This document shows, one piece after another, positions 30,813-37,675 of a stretch of DNA of 64,000 nucleotides (position 1 is the first letter of the stretch; every line of letters starts with the position of its first letter). Under the pieces are notes generated by a model. It was given only the letters and a program-made list of their open reading frames with translations, did no database searches and was not told the DNA's origin. The position numbers and the translations under genes were made by a program. This stretch comes from Paenibacillus tritici. GTDB lineage: Bacteria > Bacillota > Bacilli > Paenibacillales > Paenibacillaceae. The stretch spans positions 62,001 through 126,000 of the forward strand of contig NZ_JABMKX010000015.1 in assembly GCF_013204885.1 (NCBI RefSeq), given 5' to 3'.

Positions 30813-33346
30813 TCCATATCAAAAGCAGCAAAGCGATTAAGAATCTTTCTATCAATAGTTTGAAAATGAATAAGACCCGCAATATTATAGCAATTATTGC
30901 TATCTCACTAACAGCCTTGCTATTCACTACCCTGTTTACAATGGGCTTGGGCACCATGGAGAGCCTACAGAGGGCAACGATGCGTCAGGCAGGGGGAGAT
31001 GGGCATGCAACCCTAAAGTATTTAACCGATGAAGAATTTGAGCACATTAAGAGCCATCCGCTTATTAAGGAGATTGCTTATGAGCGTATACTATGTAAAA
31101 AAGTAACCAACCCGGAATTTTCAAAACGTCACGCGGAGTTTTGGTACTATGACGATATAGGGATGAACCTTGGATTTATTGAGCTTGAAGACGGTCATAA
31201 GCCCGCTGCTTACAATGAGGTTATTGTTGATTCCACAACCTTGCAGCTACTGGGCGTCCCCTTAAAAGTTGGTGCACAGTTAAGCCTAAAGCTTGATATT
31301 GATGGTAAGGAGGTACAACGTGACTTTATCCTCTCCGGCTGGTGGAAAAGCGACCCCGTATTTAATGTAGGGCTAATTTTTGCTTCCAAAACATATATAG
31401 ATACCTATGCCGATGAGTTGAACAGCACCTATAAGCAGGACTATGACCCCACTGGAACAGTTAGTGCTATTCTCCTATTCGGCAACAGCCTGGATCTGCA
31501 GGGAAAACTGAACAAAGTAATAACAGAAAGTGGTTACTCCTTGGATAAAACCTCACCGGACTATCTGGACGGCAATGTTAACTGGTCCTATCTTTCCACC
31601 AATTTCATCCTGGATACGGGAACGGTCCTTGCATTGGTTGCTGCGCTCCTGTTAGTTACGTTTACCGGCTACTTAATCATATACAATATCTTTCAAATAT
31701 CAGTAATGCGCGACATTCGTTTCTATGGCCTTCTAAAGACCATTGGCACAAGCAGCGGGCAAATCCGTCGGATCATCCGCAGACAGGCCCTGCTCCTCTC
31801 TTTGTTGGGCGTCCCTCTAGGTCTCCTCACAGGTTTTTTTATCGGTAAATCCCTGGTGCCTTTCCTTATGAATAATTCGGTCTACGCAAAAGCTGAGCTA
31901 CATGTATCACCGAGTCCATGGATTTTTATCTGTTCTGGTCTATTCGCTGTAATTACCGTTATTATTAGTACTTATAGACCTGGAAAAATTGCCTCCAACG
32001 TCTCTCCAATCGAAGCTGTAAGGTACTCAGATGGAGGAGTTAAAAGTCTAGGCAGGCATATGAAAAAATCGGCTAACGGGGGCAAAATGCCACTCATGGC
32101 CCGTGCCAATCTTAGCCGCAATAAGAAACGTACGGCTCTCGTAGTGTTTAGTCTCTCTCTTAGTCTGGTACTCCTGAATACTGCATTTACGTTATCTCAG
32201 AGTATGGATATGAACAGGTACTTATCACATTTTAACGATACTGACTTTCTTATTGCTCATGCTGACTATTTCCAGGAAGATTTCACCGGCTCCGATAACG
32301 CTACAACCGAAAGCTACATTCAAGCCGTAGAAGAGCAACCCGGGTTCGAAGAAGGCGGGCGGTTATACAGTGGTAGTAATGTACTCACTATTGAGTCCAA
32401 TAACACAAATGAGGGGTATGAAGCAGATGCCCGCGGCAATCTGCCTGCAGTAGCATTCGGACTGGAGGACTTGCCTCTTCACCGGCTGCAGTTAATTGAT
32501 GGTGAGCTTGATTTTAACAAGCTTGCTTCAAAAAGGTATATTCTTGAAGGAGTACCGGTGGATGATAATAACAACCCGGAAATGGAATACTCAAGATTTC
32601 ATGTTGGCGAGAAGATAACCCTGCATAATTATATGGGGACTATTCATGATCCGCTCGACCAGAAATATGCCAGCAATGAATTCACTGTTCTTGGTCATGT
32701 TAGTATAAAAGCTACTAATTCCGGCACTGCCGCTGCAGCCTACGCCACCTTCTATCTCCCGGCGGATCTCTATAAATCACTTGTACAACAGCCTGTCGTA
32801 ATGAGTTATGCCTTTAATGTATCCGCCGATCACGAAGCTTCCATGGAGAACTTTTTGAAGCAATACACTGAAATAGCAGAACCAATGATGCATTACAAAT
32901 CCAAACTCATCGTCAGGAATGAATTCAAAGGACTGCAAACTACCGTTGTAGTCATTGGTGGAACCCTCAGCCTGATTCTCGGTTTAATAGGAATTCTTAA
33001 TTTTGCCAATGCGATGCTCACCAGTATATTAACCCGCCGTCAGGAATTCGCTACACTGCAAAGCATCGGTATGACCAATAAACAATTGAAGACCATGCTT
33101 ATTTATGAAGGGCTGTACTTTGTAGCGGGGACCATTGTATGTTCTATCCTGTTAGGAAGTCTGTTCTCCCTTATCATTGCAAGACCTTTGAGTCATCTCA
33201 TGTGGTTCATGAGCTATAATTTTATTATCTGGCCGCTGTTCGCGGTGCTTCCAATACTTACAGTACTCGGAGTGGTTCTTCCACTCGTTATTTACTCCCT
33301 TAGCGGTGGAAAAAGTATTGTGGAACAGCTTCGTTCAGCAGAATAG
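30809..33346 (+). CDS. FtsX-type ABC transporter permease
   Basis: This 845-aa permease is paralogous to the one at 23297-25837 over its full length; both share MRQAGGDxHAxLKY, FWYYDxxxxNLGFxEL, LNKVITESGYSL and YGLLKTIGT. It has a two-half FtsX layout with large extracellular domains after the first helix of each half. It overlaps the upstream ATPase by 4 nt. Such transporters protect producers from their own peptide or act as flux sensors for the partner kinase. A hairpin terminator follows the stop codon. Confidence 0.88.
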   Translation: MIHIKSSKAIKNLSINSLKMNKTRNIIAIIAISLTALLFTTLFTMGLGTMESLQRATMRQAGGDGHATLKYLTDEEFEHIKSHPLIKEIAYERILCKKVTNPEFSKRHAEFWYYDDIGMNLGFIELEDGHKPAAYNEVIVDSTTLQLLGVPLKVGAQLSLKLDIDGKEVQRDFILSGWWKSDPVFNVGLIFASKTYIDTYADELNSTYKQDYDPTGTVSAILLFGNSLDLQGKLNKVITESGYSLDKTSPDYLDGNVNWSYLSTNFILDTGTVLALVAALLLVTFTGYLIIYNIFQISVMRDIRFYGLLKTIGTSSGQIRRIIRRQALLLSLLGVPLGLLTGFFIGKSLVPFLMNNSVYAKAELHVSPSPWIFICSGLFAVITVIISTYRPGKIASNVSPIEAVRYSDGGVKSLGRHMKKSANGGKMPLMARANLSRNKKRTALVVFSLSLSLVLLNTAFTLSQSMDMNRYLSHFNDTDFLIAHADYFQEDFTGSDNATTESYIQAVEEQPGFEEGGRLYSGSNVLTIESNNTNEGYEADARGNLPAVAFGLEDLPLHRLQLIDGELDFNKLASKRYILEGVPVDDNNNPEMEYSRFHVGEKITLHNYMGTIHDPLDQKYASNEFTVLGHVSIKATNSGTAAAAYATFYLPADLYKSLVQQPVVMSYAFNVSADHEASMENFLKQYTEIAEPMMHYKSKLIVRNEFKGLQTTVVVIGGTLSLILGLIGILNFANAMLTSILTRRQEFATLQSIGMTNKQLKTMLIYEGLYFVAGTIVCSILLGSLFSLIIARPLSHLMWFMSYNFIIWPLFAVLPILTVLGVVLPLVIYSLSGGKSIVEQLRSAE

Positions 33347-33378
33347 AGATCTCATCACGCTGCCATTGCATGGGAATG

Positions 33379-33403
33379 GCCCAGCCAGAGGTTCTGGCTG
33401 GGC
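33379..33403. terminator. Hairpin terminator between permease and precursor B
   Basis: A perfect 11-bp stem GCCCAGCCAGA / TCTGGCTGGGC with a 3-nt loop lies between convergent genes. The T-tail is weak (TCATTT on the plus strand), so termination may be partial. Confidence 0.6.
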
Positions 33404-33427
33404 TCATTTAAGCAAGGCACGGTCTAG

Positions 33428-33559
33428 CTACCACTGGGTAAGAAAGTGTGAACTGCAAACATTAGTGCTTTCGATACAATCCCCTTTACAAGAACCGTCA
33501 CAAACTTGTTGCACTTCCATATCAAACTCCGCTTGTGCCAAAGTTTCAAGTTTTTCCAT
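33428..33559 (-). CDS. Four-cysteine RiPP precursor peptide B (43 aa)
   Basis: This small gene has an AGGAGG ribosome site about 10 nt before its ATG. The peptide starts MEKLETLAQAEFDMEVQQ, the presumed leader. The core has Cys at positions 20, 24, 28 and 35 and Asp at 21 and 27, ending SSHFLTQW. It aligns with precursor A over its whole length, sharing LAxxEFDM, a C-D pair, C-x2-D-C and C-S. Precursors A and B lie about 12 kb apart and flank the maturase and transporter genes. Precursor B follows the LytTR regulator and sensor genes on the same strand, so it could be both product and inducing signal. Function inferred from pattern and context. Confidence 0.8.
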   Translation of the reverse strand: MEKLETLAQAEFDMEVQQVCDGSCKGDCIESTNVCSSHFLTQW

Positions 33560-33657
33560 TATTTCCTCACCTCCTCTTATAATTCTATTTTATACCATAC
33601 ATGCACCTAGTGCTTTTATATGTTAGAAAAAGCAATTTTAGTGCCATAAATAGACCA

Positions 33658-33671
33658 GGTGTCATGACACC
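33658..33671. promoter_or_regulatory. Perfect 14-bp palindrome upstream of precursor B
   Basis: GGTGTCATGACACC is a perfect palindrome just past the end of the short sensor kinase gene and about 100 bp before the precursor B start. It is not followed by a T-run. Its TGTCATGACA core resembles the dyad at 27589-27618, suggesting an operator rather than a terminator. Confidence 0.4.
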
Positions 33672-33672
33672 A

Positions 33673-34533
33673 TTAGCAATCCATATCCCACAAAATAATG
33701 TTTACATAAAACCTGTTTCCTTCGGTCCGTATCTTAAATATGCCTGAATATTCATTCACGATTTGCTTTACACTTTCCAGTCCAAAACCGTGACTTTTCC
33801 CATCCTTCTTCGTGCTCTGCAAACGGTAGTCAAAAATATCCGGATTCATATTATTTGAAATTTGGATATACAATTGATGTTGATGATACTTTATATTAAT
33901 GTCAATCTTCTTTTCTGCATCGGTTATCTTTTCACATGCTTCTATCGCATTGTCCAGCAAATTCCCAAAAATAATTGCAATCACATCATTGTTTAGAGAA
34001 AAATGTTCTGGAATCAGACAATGAACGCATACAGAAACATTGCTTTCAGTTGCTTCTTTAATTTTCTCTGTAAGCAAATAATTCAGCACATGATTAGGAG
34101 TATATTTTTGTATTTCTGTACTTTTTATCGCGGAAAGAGAATTCTCAAGCATTCGCTCCGCCTCGCCGTTCTTGTGAGCTTTTAGCAGTCCTAATACAGT
34201 CAATAATTCATTTTTCATATTATGATTCAGTTTACGGATTTCGTTGTGAGAATTTTCTAAATGATCATAATAGTGATTCCCGGTTTTTATCTTCAGATTC
34301 ACTATCTCCTGATGGATTAATCTCCTATAGACATTGCATATTTGATCATAAGTATGCAGAACAGCGATATTAATAAGTACTATACCACCCACAGATAACA
34401 GACACCGGGATAGCTGGAGGCAGCCGTCAATTTCCAGAAGCAAATCAATATGGATACAAAAAATAAATATAGTAGTTACAGATATTGATATCAGAAGCTT
34501 TTTTAAATAACCTGGCATATATTTTTTCTTCAT
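33673..34533 (-). CDS. Short AgrC-like sensor histidine kinase
   Basis: This 286-aa kinase has only two predicted membrane helices (residues about 11-29 and 44-60). A coiled linker follows, then an unusual H box (EIRKLNHNMKNELLTVLGLL) and a HATPase domain with N box IIFGNLLDNAIEAC and G box SHGFGLESVKQIV. These features match the AgrC/GHKL family (HATPase_c_5). Typical AgrC proteins are about 430 aa with six or seven helices, so the sensor domain is strongly shortened. It lies 14 nt after the LytTR regulator gene in the same operon. No AgrB/AgrD pair is visible nearby; precursor B follows instead. Confidence 0.85.
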   Translation of the reverse strand: MKKKYMPGYLKKLLISISVTTIFIFCIHIDLLLEIDGCLQLSRCLLSVGGIVLINIAVLHTYDQICNVYRRLIHQEIVNLKIKTGNHYYDHLENSHNEIRKLNHNMKNELLTVLGLLKAHKNGEAERMLENSLSAIKSTEIQKYTPNHVLNYLLTEKIKEATESNVSVCVHCLIPEHFSLNNDVIAIIFGNLLDNAIEACEKITDAEKKIDINIKYHQHQLYIQISNNMNPDIFDYRLQSTKKDGKSHGFGLESVKQIVNEYSGIFKIRTEGNRFYVNIILWDMDC

Positions 34534-34547
34534 CAGATCAAACCTTC

Positions 34548-35282
34548 TTAAAATCTCTTCCTTACGTAATTCATAATTTTTGTTTTAAAATCTTTTTTAT
34601 ATTTCCTGCTGATTGGCAATTCCTGATATGTATCCATAAGTTCATTATTCATATATTTCTTCAGTACAACGTTTTCACATTTCATACCAGCTATATATTT
34701 CAAATTAACAATATAAGAAGCATGTATTTGGGCAAAAGTCATCGAATCTAGCTGCTTCAGAATCTGGGCAATCGTCTGATTGCACTTAAAGGCTTTGGTT
34801 TCCGTATAAATATGGGCTGTTCTTCCGCTCTTTTCAAAATACATAATTTCATCTGCATTAAGAATATATTTGTTCCGTTCATAATTAAATTCAAAATAAC
34901 TATGGGTGCTATGTAAGTAAAGATCAGCCCTTAGCAAAACTTCAAAAAAAGTTTCCTTATCTACGGGCTTCATCAGGTAATCAAAGGTCTGTACTTTGAA
35001 CACATCCTGCATGTATTCGCTATAACTCGTGATAAAAATAATTGCGGCTTTTTTATCAAATTCCCTTATCTTTTTGGCCAAACTAATTCCATCCATATCC
35101 GGCATTTCAATATCAAGCAGATAAATATTATATTCAATGTTATTGTTCGATAAATATTGAAGCAGCTTAGGACCGTTTCCAAAAGTGTCGATTTCAACTT
35201 TGGTGTAAGGGTATTGTAGTGCATAGTTTTCGACCACACTCAGTTCCAGCTTAGTATCGTCGCATAGAGCGATATTTAACAA
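34548..35282 (-). CDS. LytTR-family response regulator (AgrA-like)
   Basis: This 244-aa protein has an N-terminal receiver domain (phosphoacceptor Asp57 in YLLDIEMPDMDG, Lys in DYLMKPVDKETF) and a C-terminal LytTR DNA-binding domain (EIMYFEKSGRTAHIYTETKA ... FAQIHASYIVNLKYI). It matches the AgrA/ComE class, which pairs with AgrC-like kinases in peptide quorum sensing. The start is TTG at 35282 with an AAGAAGG ribosome site 9 nt away. The upstream region contains ATATGTCATAA, also found near the radical SAM operon. Confidence 0.9.
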   Translation of the reverse strand: MLNIALCDDTKLELSVVENYALQYPYTKVEIDTFGNGPKLLQYLSNNNIEYNIYLLDIEMPDMDGISLAKKIREFDKKAAIIFITSYSEYMQDVFKVQTFDYLMKPVDKETFFEVLLRADLYLHSTHSYFEFNYERNKYILNADEIMYFEKSGRTAHIYTETKAFKCNQTIAQILKQLDSMTFAQIHASYIVNLKYIAGMKCENVVLKKYMNNELMDTYQELPISRKYKKDFKTKIMNYVRKRF

Positions 35283-35403
35283 CGAATACGACCTTCTTTC
35301 TTAAAGAAAAATTAGATGCTTTCACTTCCAATTTTAAACATATTCTGAATAATATCATATAACATATGTCATAAAAGGATGAAAATTGTAATTAAAGCAC
35401 AAA

Positions 35404-35450
35404 AAAGAGCCATTCTTACAGCCGGTATCAACCGGATAAGAATGCTCTTT
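35404..35450 (-). terminator. Intrinsic terminator of the protease-phospholipase unit
   Basis: The stem AAAGAGCCATTCTTA / ATAAGAATGCTCTTT encloses a small GCCGG/CCGG inner stem and is flanked by A/T tracts on both sides. It lies 22 bp past the phospholipase stop codon. Confidence 0.8.
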
Positions 35451-35471
35451 AGTATTAGCAGTAATTCTTAT

Positions 35472-36344
35472 CTAAAATATCCTGACTTCTTTACAAAACT
35501 TATAAATATATTGAACATTGTTGGTTATTGCCCTGGGTACTATTTTATTCCCGACTTCATTATAGTAACTTGATTGTTGTGCAGAATTTGCTAAGGATTT
35601 AGCATATACTGCTGTGTTTTGAATCAAATCAGCAACTTCTGTATTCACGGCTTCCAGATACGTTTTTTCGGCAAGAGTATTTCCGGCTACCTTATAGTTC
35701 AGCCTGTTTTTATCAATATACTTCTCAAATTCTACATGATTACTATTTAGAGCAGTAAGATTCGAGGCGTGATGAGGAACGTTAATATCAGAGACAAAAT
35801 GTGTCCCTTTTCCCAAGTGTATAAAGGCCTCTTCTATGTTGCCCATTCGATATTCTTCTACTGCATTATTATAATATTGTACAGCTCTTGTCTTCGCAGT
35901 AGGAGAAGATTGGCCCAGCCAGTTCTTTCCCGTATCCGGATCGTAGAAATGTCTGGCAAATGTCCCCGTATCCGTCTCGTGATCATCAGGCCAATCTGTG
36001 TAATATAACAAGGATGTTCCATAAGTATTAAGCACAGAATTTCCCTTATCATGATTTAAGATGGAGATAGCGGAGGCAATAATATATTGATGGGTATGAT
36101 TTGAACCACCGCTAACGAAATTAAGATGCATATTATCACTGTCTTTTTCTGTAATATTTGCAGCAGATGGATCTTCGGTAATTAAAATGTCAGCTCCAGA
36201 AGCAATTTCCTCTACCACTCCGGGTAAGTCCAAAGTATAATTGGATAAATCTTCTGCTTTCATAACCGGACTGTTATTCACTGAAAATACTAACAATGCC
36301 GCAATCAAGATTACTATTCTAGTAATCTGTTTAGAAACATTCAT
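35472..36344 (-). CDS. Secreted zinc-dependent phospholipase C-like protein
   Basis: This 290-aa protein has a signal peptide (about residues 8-30) and resembles the zinc-dependent phospholipase C of Bacillus cereus. The zinc ligands line up by spacing: His85 (THQYIIASAISIL), Asp117, His132 (GTFARHFYDPDTGK), His182 and Asp186 (HLGKGTHFVSDINVPHHASN), His192, His203 and Glu207. The segment GTFARHFYDPDTGK is almost the same as the B. cereus one. The enzyme would hydrolyse phospholipid head groups outside the cell. The ATG has a GGGAGGC site. It lies 50 bp downstream of the subtilisin-like protease gene, probably in one operon. Confidence 0.88.
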   Translation of the reverse strand: MNVSKQITRIVILIAALLVFSVNNSPVMKAEDLSNYTLDLPGVVEEIASGADILITEDPSAANITEKDSDNMHLNFVSGGSNHTHQYIIASAISILNHDKGNSVLNTYGTSLLYYTDWPDDHETDTGTFARHFYDPDTGKNWLGQSSPTAKTRAVQYYNNAVEEYRMGNIEEAFIHLGKGTHFVSDINVPHHASNLTALNSNHVEFEKYIDKNRLNYKVAGNTLAEKTYLEAVNTEVADLIQNTAVYAKSLANSAQQSSYYNEVGNKIVPRAITNNVQYIYKFCKEVRIF

Positions 36345-36394
36345 TTCTCAAGCCTCCCGGGAAAATAGATATTTTCCATGATATCTTCTTTACC

Positions 36395-37510
36395 TCAAAC
36401 GTTCTTCATGATTGCCGTACGGCAGTTCATCACCCCCTCTAAAAATGACAATAATGCTGAATAGGAACAAGCATCCAATATCCGAATCTGATGATAATCC
36501 TGTATAGTAAAACCAATCTCTTCTTCTAGAGCTTTCCAGAAATCATAGAAGTTATTAAAGTTTATCCCCGTTGTCTGAGATATAAAGGGGCCATTCAGCA
36601 GAAGGTCAGGCTCCAGCTCTTTACCGGTAATTCTGTACATCACCCTTTCAATTTGCACACGCAGCTGTTCTGAACATTCGTTCTTATCGCTTTCTGTTAC
36701 CGGGCGGATAACTTCTGTAAGTTCTGCAACTTCATGTTGCCGGGCATATTGTTCAAGCAAATCATTGAATTCCGAAAAAGTCAGCTCTTCATTGCACTTC
36801 AGGCTCTCTGTGAGTATCTTCATGCTCATTCCCACACAAAGGGCATTGGCCTTAGAGGTACCTTTGAAGAAAGTAAATCTGCCTGCAAGCGTATATACAA
36901 AAATAGGCGAGTCATCGAAGACCCCTTGAATCTCCTGGTGCGCCGAGTAAGAGAAAGCTTTCTTTGAACAATACGGCAGTCCTCCTACACCAATAACGCC
37001 AGACAGACAGGCTGGATAGCTTCTTTTGCTGCCATTTCTAACGGATACAAAAACAAGCTTATTCTGATTTTCCAATAATTGAATGATCTCTGACAGATCC
37101 TGCTGATACAATTCCTTAGTCAGAGCTAAGCTTACGCAAATAAACTTAATATTTAGCGTTAGACACTGTTTTAAAGCCCTCTGCAAAAGCTCTGTACTTG
37201 TCTTTCCTTCTGAATTGGCTATTTTAATAACATAAAACTGTGCTTCACTAAATACCTGTAAGATGGTGTCTGCACAAGTTGTCCCGTGTCCGTTCTCATC
37301 CTGGAAGTGATCTTCTTCAATAATCCGATTGCCAACATATTTAAACCCATTCCCGTTAATTACATGTTTAGCTAAGCTACAATTGGTCATATCAATTCCG
37401 GTATCAATAATGACAGCTTGTCTGGTGTTGTACACTGTCTCACACCACCTTCTCATGATCGCTAAAGATGTAATTAAATTAACATCTGTATTCCCATTCG
37501 TATTGCTCAT
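36395..37510 (-). CDS. Subtilisin-like (S8) protease with carrier-protein-like C-terminus
   Basis: This 371-aa protein has no signal peptide. The S8 catalytic triad is Asp36 (QAVIIDTGID), His75 (DENGHGTTCAD) and Ser219 (FKGTSKANA), with a candidate oxyanion Asn159 (SVRNG). After residue 250 a helical region of about 120 aa ends with GINFNNFYDFWKALEEEIGF and TIQDYHQIRILDACSYSALL. This has the rhythm of an acyl/peptidyl carrier protein but with Phe where the phosphopantetheine Ser should be. Cytoplasmic S8 proteases occur in RiPP clusters as leader peptidases; since the exporter has no C39 domain, that role is plausible here. It starts the operon that includes the phospholipase. Confidence 0.85.
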   Translation of the reverse strand: MSNTNGNTDVNLITSLAIMRRWCETVYNTRQAVIIDTGIDMTNCSLAKHVINGNGFKYVGNRIIEEDHFQDENGHGTTCADTILQVFSEAQFYVIKIANSEGKTSTELLQRALKQCLTLNIKFICVSLALTKELYQQDLSEIIQLLENQNKLVFVSVRNGSKRSYPACLSGVIGVGGLPYCSKKAFSYSAHQEIQGVFDDSPIFVYTLAGRFTFFKGTSKANALCVGMSMKILTESLKCNEELTFSEFNDLLEQYARQHEVAELTEVIRPVTESDKNECSEQLRVQIERVMYRITGKELEPDLLLNGPFISQTTGINFNNFYDFWKALEEEIGFTIQDYHQIRILDACSYSALLSFLEGVMNCRTAIMKNV

Positions 37511-37567
37511 GTAATAAACAAGCCTTTACTTGGTATAAATAACAATTTCCCACCTGTAAAAACACAA

Positions 37568-37615
37568 AAAAGTGTCTCTTACGCGGATGTTTCACCCAGC
37601 GTAAAGAACACTTTT
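37568..37615 (-). terminator. Intrinsic terminator after the GH4 gene, at the island border
   Basis: The stem AAAAGTGT..CTTACGC / GCGTAAAG..ACACTTTT with a 14-nt loop lies between the GH4 gene and the protease gene. Composition changes from AT-rich to GC-rich across it, so it marks the right border of the island. Confidence 0.7.
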
Positions 37616-37675
37616 ATTTAATCAGAGATTCAAAACCCGCCCTCTTTATGGTTACAATACCATTGGTGGTATAAC

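Noticed and set aside
33306..33626. 106-aa plus-strand frame after the FtsX permease
   Set aside because: It runs through the terminator hairpin and opposite precursor B, which has a proper ribosome site and a homologue in the window.
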